Assembly: GCA_902783305.1 (NCBI GenBank)
Contig: CACZQU010000228.1
Coordinates: forward strand, 1-8,254
Direction: 5' to 3'
Length of the DNA stretch: 8,254 nt
Source: an uncultured Lachnospiraceae bacterium
GTDB taxonomy: Bacteria > Bacillota > Clostridia > Lachnospirales > Lachnospiraceae
How positions within the stretch are numbered: position 1 is the first letter of the stretch; each line of letters opens with the position of its first letter. Position numbers and translations under genes: made by a program. Below, piece by piece: positions 1-4,690 of this stretch. The notes beneath the pieces are model-generated. The model did no database searches, was not told the DNA's origin, and saw only the letters and a program-made list of their open reading frames with translations.

Positions 1-23
1 CTAACCTTCCCCGCGCGTGAGGT

Positions 24-149
24 GAATGGTACCCTAGAAATGGCCATTCGCAGGCGTCGGTACTTAATGAACGCAAGCCGAAGGCGCAGCGTGAGTTTAG
101 TACCGCTACGCTGAGGACGAGCGGGAGCGTGCCATTTCGGGTACCATTC
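24..149. repeat. Palindromic module A: 19-bp stem with three-way internal folding
   Basis: GAATGGTACCC (24-34) pairs with GGGTACCATTC (139-149), and after a two-base bulge (TA, 35-36) GAAATGGC (37-44) pairs with GCCATTTC (131-138). Inside, CGGTACT (58-64) pairs with AGTACCG (99-105). That stem encloses a smaller hairpin made of ACGC (71-74) with GCGT (89-92) and GCC-GAA-GGC (77-85). A further short hairpin, CGCT (109-112) with AGCG (120-123), follows. The arrangement is a closed stem with nested arms, typical of palindromic intergenic repeats. No T-run follows, so it is not a simple intrinsic terminator. Confidence 0.6.
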
Positions 150-150
150 T

Positions 151-325
151 CCCGCGCGTGGCTTTACGGTTAAACCGTGAATAGTAACAATGAAAAGTTA
201 CTCATCTATAAACGCAGGTTTATATCTGACTGAATCCGTTCTGATGCCGATTCCGTAACTCACCCGCTTCGCGGGTTCGAACGGTATCTGGCTGTTCACG
301 GATTAACCTTAACACTGCGCGCGGG
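151..325. repeat. Palindromic module B: multi-arm cloverleaf-like structure
   Basis: The closing stem is CCCGCGCG (151-158) with CGCGCGGG (318-325). After an internal loop it continues as GGTTAA (168-173) with TTAACC (303-308) and CCGTGAA (175-181) with TTCACGG (295-301). Three arms lie inside: AGTAAC (183-188) with GTTACT (197-202); TATAAAC (207-213) with GTTTATA (218-224) over a GCAG loop; and a long arm where GCCGAT and CCGT (246-256) pair with ACGG, ATC and GGC (281-292), capped by ACCCGC-TTC-GCGGGT (262-276). This many consistent helices in 175 bases is unlikely by chance. It may act as folded RNA or as a DNA palindrome. Confidence 0.55.
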
Positions 326-337
326 GAACGTCAGACC

Positions 338-457
338 ATGAATTGTAACGCTTTTTGCACCGGAGTCATAGATTCATCTATTGACGAAATCACATCCTTG
401 CAGTACGATATACCGTTGGAGGTGATTCCGAGGTTATTTACAGAGGAGAAACAATGA
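338..457 (+). CDS. Possible 39-codon small ORF coupled to the amidohydrolase gene
   Basis: An ATG at 338-340 opens a 39-codon frame that ends at TGA 455-457. The stop overlaps the amidohydrolase start in an ATGA arrangement, as in translationally coupled genes. The predicted peptide begins MNCNAFC and ends PRLFTEEKQ; it is mildly acidic, has no membrane segment and no motif I recognise. The frame stays open upstream back to a TGA at 242-244, but that part runs through palindromic module B and is probably not coding. A weak GGGGAA lies nine bases before the ATG. Against it, the best promoter for the amidohydrolase (381-409) falls inside this frame, so a transcript from there would skip the start. 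It could be a leader peptide, the 3' remnant of a gene cut by the repeat unit, or chance. Confidence 0.25.
   Translation: MNCNAFCTGVIDSSIDEITSLQYDIPLEVIPRLFTEEKQ
381..409 (+). promoter_or_regulatory. Sigma-A-type promoter candidate for the amidohydrolase gene
   Basis: TTGACG (381-386, five of six matches to the -35 consensus) is followed after 17 bases by TACGAT (404-409, four of six matches to the -10 consensus). Transcription would begin near 416, giving a leader of roughly 38 bases that carries the ribosome binding site AGAGGAG (442-448), five bases before the ATG at 454. The promoter lies outside the palindromic unit, so the gene does not depend on that repeat for transcription. Confidence 0.5.
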
Positions 458-1824
458 GAATACTGATTCGTAACGGGCGGCTCATCGATCCGTCCTGCCG
501 CATTGACGCACATCTTAATCTTCTGATCGCTGACGGAAAAATTGCACGGATCCTTCCATCCGCAATAAATCCCGACTCAGATCTTCAGATTGATGCTTCC
601 GGACAAGTGGTGTCGCCGGGATTTATCGATATGCACATGCACGAGGATCCTGTCAGGGAGGACAGCCAGATCTCGCAATGCATTTTTCCTGCCATGCTCC
701 GGATGGGCGTTACTACCGTAGTGGCAGGAAACTGCGGAGATAATCTATGCGATCCCGTGCATTATCTGCATATGGTGGATGAGCAGGGTACGGCAGTCAA
801 CGTATGTATGCTGGCAGGACATACCTGGTTCCGGAATCAGATCGGTCTGACTGATAAATATGCGCGGGCATCGGATACGCAGATATCCCTGATCCGGGAA
901 CAGGTTGCAGGAGCTCTGAAGGAAGGCTGTATCGGTGTTTCCTTTGGGCTTCGGTATGTTCCCGGAATGACTGCGGAGGAATTTCTTGCGGTAGCTTCAT
1001 GCGCTGCGCCGGAACCGTTTCACCAAAGCCGCCGGCTGGTTGCGGCGCATGTCCGGGATGATGCAGCATATGTTTTTTCCGCAGTGGAAGAAGTGCTGGA
1101 AGCGGGCCGAAGATTCCGGGTTCCACTGGAAATTTCCCACATTGGGAGCATGGCAGGCTATGGACAGATGCAGCAGCTTCTTGATCAGATAGATGCGGCA
1201 AGAGCGGATGGACTGGATGTCACGGCGGACTGTTATCCTTATGAAGCTTTCAGCACCAATATCGGTTCATCCACTTATGACGATGGCTGGAGGGAACGCT
1301 ATCACTGTGATTACCACGCGGTGGAATTGTGTGAAGGCAAATACAAGGGAAAGCGATGTACCAGAGAAATCTTTGAAGAAGTGCGCCGGGATGATCCGGA
1401 GGCTCTGACGATCTGCCATGTGATGCGGCCGGAAGAAATTGATCTTGCATACCGGCATCCCAATATCATGCTGGGAAGCGACGGAATCCTGGACAACGGG
1501 CAGGGTCATCCCCGCGCGGCCGGAGCATTTCCGCGCTTTCTGGCACGTTATGTCCGGGAGGGAAATCTGAGTCTTTACGAAGGTCTTTCCAGAATGACTC
1601 ACCTGCCTGCCTCGCGGCTTTGCCTTCCCCGCAAAGGAAATCTCCGGAAAGGCTCCGATGCGGACATTGTCATCTTCGATCCGGAATCTATCCGCGACTG
1701 CTCCACCTTTGAGGAACCTCTGCTTCCTCCGGCAGGTATAAATTATGTCCTTGTGAACGGAAAACCAGCCGTCTGGAATGGAAGGATGGTGAATGACCGG
1801 CTGGGGAAAGCCATCTATGCATGA
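454..1824 (+). CDS. Amidohydrolase, N-acyl-D-amino-acid deacylase (D-aminoacylase) family
   Basis: A 456-residue cytoplasmic metal-dependent hydrolase with no signal peptide. It has the small N-terminal beta domain (1-55), a TIM-barrel catalytic domain and the C-terminal return to the beta domain (ADIVIFDP 403-410, VLVNGKPAV 432-440). Visible metal-site residues are HMH (His61, His63), the NCG cysteine Cys94, His199 in AAHVRDD, His229 in EISHIGS and Asp343 in GSDG. These correspond to the Cys/His/His zinc set and catalytic Asp described for Alcaligenes D-aminoacylase. YPYEA (261-265) and HPRAAGAFPRFL (352-363) are also characteristic of the family. The start is supported by AGAGGAG five bases upstream. 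The reaction is probably hydrolysis of an N-acyl or peptide-like amide to release a D-amino acid, but related enzymes accept other substrates (acyl-D-Glu, acyl-D-Asp, isoaspartyl dipeptides), so specificity is open. The His-x-Lys seen after the barrel histidine in classical D-aminoacylases is not present here (SHIGSMAG). Confidence 0.88.
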   Translation: MRILIRNGRLIDPSCRIDAHLNLLIADGKIARILPSAINPDSDLQIDASGQVVSPGFIDMHMHEDPVREDSQISQCIFPAMLRMGVTTVVAGNCGDNLCDPVHYLHMVDEQGTAVNVCMLAGHTWFRNQIGLTDKYARASDTQISLIREQVAGALKEGCIGVSFGLRYVPGMTAEEFLAVASCAAPEPFHQSRRLVAAHVRDDAAYVFSAVEEVLEAGRRFRVPLEISHIGSMAGYGQMQQLLDQIDAARADGLDVTADCYPYEAFSTNIGSSTYDDGWRERYHCDYHAVELCEGKYKGKRCTREIFEEVRRDDPEALTICHVMRPEEIDLAYRHPNIMLGSDGILDNGQGHPRAAGAFPRFLARYVREGNLSLYEGLSRMTHLPASRLCLPRKGNLRKGSDADIVIFDPESIRDCSTFEEPLLPPAGINYVLVNGKPAVWNGRMVNDRLGKAIYA

Positions 1825-1846
1825 ATGCAATGTAAAATGACTCCTG

Positions 1847-1880
1847 CGGATTGTTCCGCGCTTCGCGCTCTCACAATCCG
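1847..1880. repeat. Intergenic hairpin after the amidohydrolase gene
   Basis: CGGATTGT (1847-1854) pairs perfectly with ACAATCCG (1873-1880). The interior folds further as GCGC-TTC-GCGC (1858-1868). It begins 22 bases after the stop codon. There is no T-run after it on the + strand, so it is a poor intrinsic terminator; protection of the mRNA 3' end or a REP-like repeat fits better. Its TTC-capped G+C core resembles the cap of module B (262-276). Confidence 0.5.
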
Positions 1881-1888
1881 TATGTTGT

Positions 1889-2040
1889 AACTGTAAAGTC
1901 AAGCGCTGGAATTACTGCAAAATCCTGATGGGGAGCTCGCTCACCAGGCGGATTTTACCGTAATTTCAGTAAATGACCCGCAGCGTCAAGCCTGAGATTT
2001 GCTGCTTGCAGCAAATCTCAGGCTGCATGTCTTTACAGTT
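1889..2040. repeat. Palindromic module C: 10-bp closing stem with two internal hairpins
   Basis: AACTGTAAAG (1889-1898) is the exact reverse complement of CTTTACAGTT (2031-2040) and closes a 152-base unit. The first inner arm pairs AATTAC (1910-1915) with GTAATT (1960-1965) and AAAATCC (1919-1925) with GGATTTT (1950-1956), tipped by GAG/CTC (1933-1942). The second inner arm is the perfect inverted repeat at 1989-2024. It occupies most of the 242-base gap between the amidohydrolase and serine hydrolase genes, which holds no ORF or clear promoter. The architecture matches modules A and B, although the primary sequence differs. Confidence 0.55.
1989..2024. repeat. Perfect 17-bp inverted repeat with a two-base centre
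   Basis: AGCCTGAGATTTGCTGC (1989-2005) and GCAGCAAATCTCAGGCT (2008-2024) are exact reverse complements separated by TT. As RNA it would form a 16-bp stem with a CTTG tetraloop. No U-run follows on either strand, so it is not a standard terminator. It could act as an mRNA stability or processing element, or be a REP-like DNA palindrome. Confidence 0.8.
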
Positions 2041-2054
2041 TCTGATTTCAGAAA
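2039..2054 (+). promoter_or_regulatory. Small hairpin abutting the serine hydrolase ribosome binding site
   Basis: TTTCTGA (2039-2045) and TCAGAAA (2048-2054) are exact reverse complements. The right arm runs into AAAAGGG (2052-2058), the likely ribosome binding site eight bases before the ATG at 2067. The left arm also shares two bases with the closing stem of module C. The hairpin is A/U-rich and weak, so any effect on translation start is speculative. Confidence 0.3.
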
Positions 2055-2066
2055 AGGGATGAGTCT

Positions 2067-2927
2067 ATGTCAGAAAACAACGGGGAAGTGCTTACACTGG
2101 AAAAAAGGATTCAGGATGAACTGACGGGTCTGGATGCAAGAATGTGTATATATGCGGATGATTTGCGGGGAACAGCTGTTTCCATCGGCTCGGATGAAGT
2201 ATTCGAATCCGCCTCCACCATCAAGATATTCGTGTTGGGTACGCTTTACGCCCTGGCGGAAAAGGGAAAGGCCAGCCTGGATTCGCTCTTAACCTATCGG
2301 GAAGATCAGTTTGTTGATGGTACTGGTGTGATTCGTTCCCTGGATCCCGGTTTTACCATCCGGGCAAAAGACGCGGCTACTCTCATGATCATCTGCAGCG
2401 ACAACATTGCCGCCAATATGCTGATCGAATACCTTGGGCTGGAAGCCATCAATGCATTTATCCGGCAGATCGGATGCCTGTCCTCAATACTTCACCGTCG
2501 GTTGTATTCGGAAGGCGGGCATGGCCCGCTTGGAGATATCACGGCTCGTGACATGGGCCGGTTTTTCATGCTTCTGGCAAAGGGAGAACTGGTCAGCCCA
2601 TCAGCAAGTCTGCAGATGAGGCATGTTTTCCGCCGGCAGCAATATAAAGAAATGCTGACAGGACAACTGCCTCCCTGCTTTTGGCAAGACGCAGGACTCT
2701 CAGAAGACCCTCCTGCATTTTACGCTGCCAGCAAAAGCGGAAGCATGGATGCCTGCCGGAATGACGGAGGGATCATACATACACCCTTTGGAGAATATGT
2801 TCTGATCCTTCTGTGCAAAGATTTCAAAAACAAACTGGAAGTGCCGGATCATCCGGCGTTTCTGTACGGGCAGCGGGTCAGCCGTCTGTTGTTCGATCAA
2901 TATGTCGCAAAGAAAGGCACCTTTTAA
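2067..2927 (+). CDS. Cytoplasmic serine hydrolase of the class A beta-lactamase/DD-peptidase fold
   Basis: A 286-residue protein with the order of motifs found in penicillin-recognising enzymes: STIK (Ser50 nucleophile, Lys53) at the head of a helix, SDN (111-113) and KSG (223-225) in place of the usual KTG. GTGVIRSL (85-92) and the DITARDM segment (157-163) also fit the class A-related family. No secretion signal or lipobox precedes the catalytic domain, so the enzyme should remain in the cytoplasm, unlike true beta-lactamases. The ExxLN motif carrying the deacylating glutamate of class A lactamases is not recognisable; only a short SEGGHG stretch stands in that region. An amidase, peptidase or esterase acting on imported molecules is therefore more likely than antibiotic resistance. 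AAAAGGG lies eight bases before the ATG. The gene lies downstream of the amidohydrolase on the same strand across a structured 242-base spacer, so co-transcription is plausible. Confidence 0.8.
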   Translation: MSENNGEVLTLEKRIQDELTGLDARMCIYADDLRGTAVSIGSDEVFESASTIKIFVLGTLYALAEKGKASLDSLLTYREDQFVDGTGVIRSLDPGFTIRAKDAATLMIICSDNIAANMLIEYLGLEAINAFIRQIGCLSSILHRRLYSEGGHGPLGDITARDMGRFFMLLAKGELVSPSASLQMRHVFRRQQYKEMLTGQLPPCFWQDAGLSEDPPAFYAASKSGSMDACRNDGGIIHTPFGEYVLILLCKDFKNKLEVPDHPAFLYGQRVSRLLFDQYVAKKGTF

Positions 2928-2942
2928 GGTGCCTTTCTTTGC
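2907..2942. terminator. Bidirectional intrinsic terminator between convergent genes
   Basis: GCAAAGAAAGGCACC (2907-2921) and GGTGCCTTTCTTTGC (2928-2942) form a perfect 15-bp stem, and the TTTTAA centre can add two A-T pairs. The U-rich stretch on the + strand is CCTTTCTTT, and by symmetry the same appears on the minus strand, so it can stop both the serine hydrolase transcript and the transporter operon, whose last gene ends at 3021. The serine hydrolase stop codon TAA (2925-2927) lies in the loop, and the left arm encodes its last residues (AKKGT). Confidence 0.85.
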
Positions 2943-3020
2943 AATACAAAATGACTTGATGTCTCCGGTATGTTATATCGGGATCACTGATGATGTTACT
3001 GTTCAGCCCCTCACCTCTAC

Positions 3021-4610
3021 TCATTCGGCATACTTCAGATCTTTAAAGAACAGGTTCCAGCAGAAGGATGAATTCATAATCACGCCGGTATAATCGTCAC
3101 TGTAGGTGAACTGCCAGCTGGGATAAGTCAGGAAAATATAGGGACAATCCTGGTTGACTATATCCATTACCTGCGACAGAAGACTGGTCCGCTCTGCCGG
3201 ATCCGTGATCTGGGAAGCCTGGCGGAGCAAGGCATCTACTTCATCATTAGCGTACATGGAAGCGTTTGACCCTCCGTCTCCGGTATTATATCCCGCCAGA
3301 AGAGGTTCAATGTTTCCGGCCATATCCGGATAATCAGCACCCCAGCCGCCGATAAGCATGTCATAGTCACGATTGCCTTCTTCATCCAGAATCTGCCCCA
3401 TCTGGTATGCCGTATGTTCATCCATGGAGACCATGACCAGCTCCACATCAATATTCAATTCCGCAAGCGCCTGCTGAATATACAGGCAGATGGAATAGCG
3501 CAGAGAGGTTTCCGGAAGAACCAGGGTGCAGGAGAAGCCATCCGGATAGTCGGATTGGGCAAGATATTCCTTAGCCTTCTCCAGATCATAGGTCACATGT
3601 TCCGCACTCTCTACGTATGCAGCCCAGTCTTCGGGATCTGCGGCAAAAAGTGTCGCATTGTTGGGAAGAAATCCGCCCACTTCTCCGGCGTCTCCCACTA
3701 TATTTTCCTGAATCGTTTCCAGATCAATGGCAGCTGTCACAGCCTTGCGCACATTTCCATCACTGAAAGGAGCTCTTGCCACATTCATAGCCAGATAGGT
3801 AACATTTCCTGTGTCAGAATCCTTTACATTCAGGCCTTCAGTTGAACGAAGCGTATCCAGCATATCAAACGGCGTGTTGGGCGTGAAATCCACATCCCCA
3901 TTCTGCAGAGCCATGACACGGGTGGAATCCTCTTCAATAACCTTGAATACCAGCGTATCTTTCAGCAATTCCACGCTGGTATCCCAGTAGTTTTCATTCT
4001 TTTTCAGAACGATTTCCTGCCCGCTGATCCAGCTGTCGTAAACATAGGGGCCGGTTCCCAGCAGACCGCCTTCCGGTGTTCCGAAATCCTCCTCATGCTC
4101 TTCATAATACGCCTTGCTGATCACATGGCCTCCGGTAGTGGCAGGCACATACTGCCAGTTAATGTTGGGAGCGGAAAGACGAACTGTCAGTTCCCAGTCT
4201 CCTGTCTGCTCGATGGACTCAACCGGGTCAAACAGCCAGTTCAGGTAAGAGCCGGTATCCGGGTCAAGGTTGCGGTTGATCGAAAAGACGACATCATCCA
4301 TGGTCATCGGAGTTCCGTCAGAGAAGGTGACATCATCGCGAATCTGATATACATATGTGACATCATCTACAGCTTCCCAGCTGGAAGCAAGCAGCGGCTG
4401 GAGCTGATTTTCCTCGTCAAAATACAGAAGACCTTCCGTAATCTGATCCACCACAGGGTTCGTGGTAAAATCATACGCATAAATAGGATCCAGAGCAACA
4501 ATCTCGCTGTCCAGCGCAATAGTGAATATGTTGTCTTCAGCCAGAGCGGTACTGGTAATCATAAGGGATGCCGAGGCTGCCGCAAGCAGGACAAAGAGTG
4601 ACTTTTTCAT
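3021..4610 (-). CDS. Peptide ABC transporter substrate-binding protein (SBP family 5, DppA/OppA type)
   Basis: A 529-residue extracytoplasmic solute receptor that should capture peptides or similar ligands for the permease encoded upstream. Residues 1-24 form a signal peptide (MKK, hydrophobic core, then ALA followed by EDN), consistent with signal peptidase I cleavage after Ala24. There is no cysteine at the cleavage site, so it is not a lipoprotein, which is unusual for a Gram-positive binding protein. Family hallmarks include LDPIYAYDF (40-48), the PLLASSWE to VTFSDGTPMT region (72-103) and GTGPYVYDSW (185-194) leading to KKNENYWD (203-210). The start was set at 4610 because AAGGAGG (4623-4617) lies six bases upstream; an in-frame ATG at 4661 would place 17 charged residues ahead of the signal peptide and lacks this support. 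It is the last gene of the operon, 79 bases after the F ATPase gene. Ligand class cannot be decided: di-/oligopeptides, acyl amino acids or glutathione-like compounds are all possible. Confidence 0.9.
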   Translation of the reverse strand: MKKSLFVLLAAASASLMITSTALAEDNIFTIALDSEIVALDPIYAYDFTTNPVVDQITEGLLYFDEENQLQPLLASSWEAVDDVTYVYQIRDDVTFSDGTPMTMDDVVFSINRNLDPDTGSYLNWLFDPVESIEQTGDWELTVRLSAPNINWQYVPATTGGHVISKAYYEEHEEDFGTPEGGLLGTGPYVYDSWISGQEIVLKKNENYWDTSVELLKDTLVFKVIEEDSTRVMALQNGDVDFTPNTPFDMLDTLRSTEGLNVKDSDTGNVTYLAMNVARAPFSDGNVRKAVTAAIDLETIQENIVGDAGEVGGFLPNNATLFAADPEDWAAYVESAEHVTYDLEKAKEYLAQSDYPDGFSCTLVLPETSLRYSICLYIQQALAELNIDVELVMVSMDEHTAYQMGQILDEEGNRDYDMLIGGWGADYPDMAGNIEPLLAGYNTGDGGSNASMYANDEVDALLRQASQITDPAERTSLLSQVMDIVNQDCPYIFLTYPSWQFTYSDDYTGVIMNSSFCWNLFFKDLKYAE

Positions 4611-4616
4611 GTACTT

Positions 4617-4623
4617 CCTCCTT
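4617..4623 (-). promoter_or_regulatory. Strong Shine-Dalgarno site fixing the binding-protein start
   Basis: AAGGAGG read on the minus strand, six bases before the ATG at 4610. It is the strongest match to consensus in the operon and fits the need for binding protein in excess over the membrane components. Confidence 0.85.
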
Positions 4624-4632
4624 TTTCCATTG

Positions 4633-4647
4633 CAGGTATAATACCTG
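4633..4647. promoter_or_regulatory. Palindrome containing a -10-like TATAAT/TATTAT upstream of the binding-protein gene
   Basis: CAGGTATAATACCTG is a perfect inverted repeat of seven bases around a central base. Read on the minus strand it holds TATTAT, one mismatch from a -10 box, about 30 bases before the start codon. A weak TTCATA (four of six) lies about 19 bases upstream. It may be an internal promoter overlapped by an operator, or only a short RNA hairpin. ATACC (4656-4652) could alternatively pair with the GGTAT half of the same palindrome. Confidence 0.35.
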
Positions 4648-4666
4648 ATCGGTATGATCATCTATG

Positions 4667-4690
4667 AAAACACGGATCGTCCGTGATTTT
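4667..4690 (-). terminator. Weak intrinsic terminator or attenuating hairpin between ATPase F and binding-protein genes
   Basis: CACGGA (4671-4676) pairs with TCCGTG (4680-4685) around a three-base loop. In the minus-strand transcript the stem is preceded by AAAA(T) and followed by UUUU (4670-4667). The stem is short and the U-run brief, so only partial termination or RNA end stabilisation is likely. It begins immediately after the F ATPase stop codon (4690-4692). Confidence 0.4.

Larger units (their letters stand above)
7..328. repeat. Nested palindromic unit with 11-bp terminal inverted repeats (MITE/REP-like candidate)
   Basis: TTCCCCGCGCG at 7-17 is repeated exactly, in inverted orientation, as CGCGCGGGGAA at 318-328. 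The similarity continues weakly outward (CTAACC at 1-6 against CTGACG read inward from 334), so the left end may lie at or beyond the window edge. Inside are two adjacent folded modules, 24-149 and 151-325, and a third direct copy of the terminal motif (TTCTCCCGCGCG, 147-158) sits at their junction. I see no protein-coding gene in 1-330. No target-site duplication is visible, but only six bases of left flank are available. It could be a non-autonomous mobile element, a REP-type intergenic repeat or a structured RNA; the sequence alone does not decide. Confidence 0.55.

Noticed and set aside
1..334. CRISPR array, tRNA or known riboswitch in the left spacer
   Set aside because: There are no regularly spaced direct repeats, no tRNA anticodon arm with a CCA-ready end, and no riboswitch core that I recognise; the repeats are inverted and nested.
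416..457. A TTG/GTG-started leader peptide after the GGAGGTGA-like sequence at 418-425
   Set aside because: The purine run overlaps the supposed start codons, leaving no spacing. The same frame is better described as the end of the 338-457 ORF.
331..513. A 60-codon minus-strand frame across the amidohydrolase leader
   Set aside because: It lies opposite the promoter, ribosome binding site and start of a well-supported gene, and its product has no recognisable feature.
1847..1880. Intrinsic terminator for the amidohydrolase gene
   Set aside because: The stem is good, but it is followed by TATGTTGTAA rather than a T-run.
1267..1902. A 211-codon minus-strand frame inside the amidohydrolase
   Set aside because: It is opposite a gene with clear family motifs along the same stretch; the translation has no family features and runs into the palindromic spacer.
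2067..2927. Antibiotic-resistance beta-lactamase
   Set aside because: It has no export signal and no recognisable ExxLN motif, and it sits among peptide-uptake and amidohydrolase genes rather than resistance genes.
4095..4601. A 168-codon + strand frame opposite the binding-protein gene, and a similar one at 3414-3845
   Set aside because: Both mirror a conserved SBP family 5 coding sequence and have no ribosome binding site or recognisable domain.
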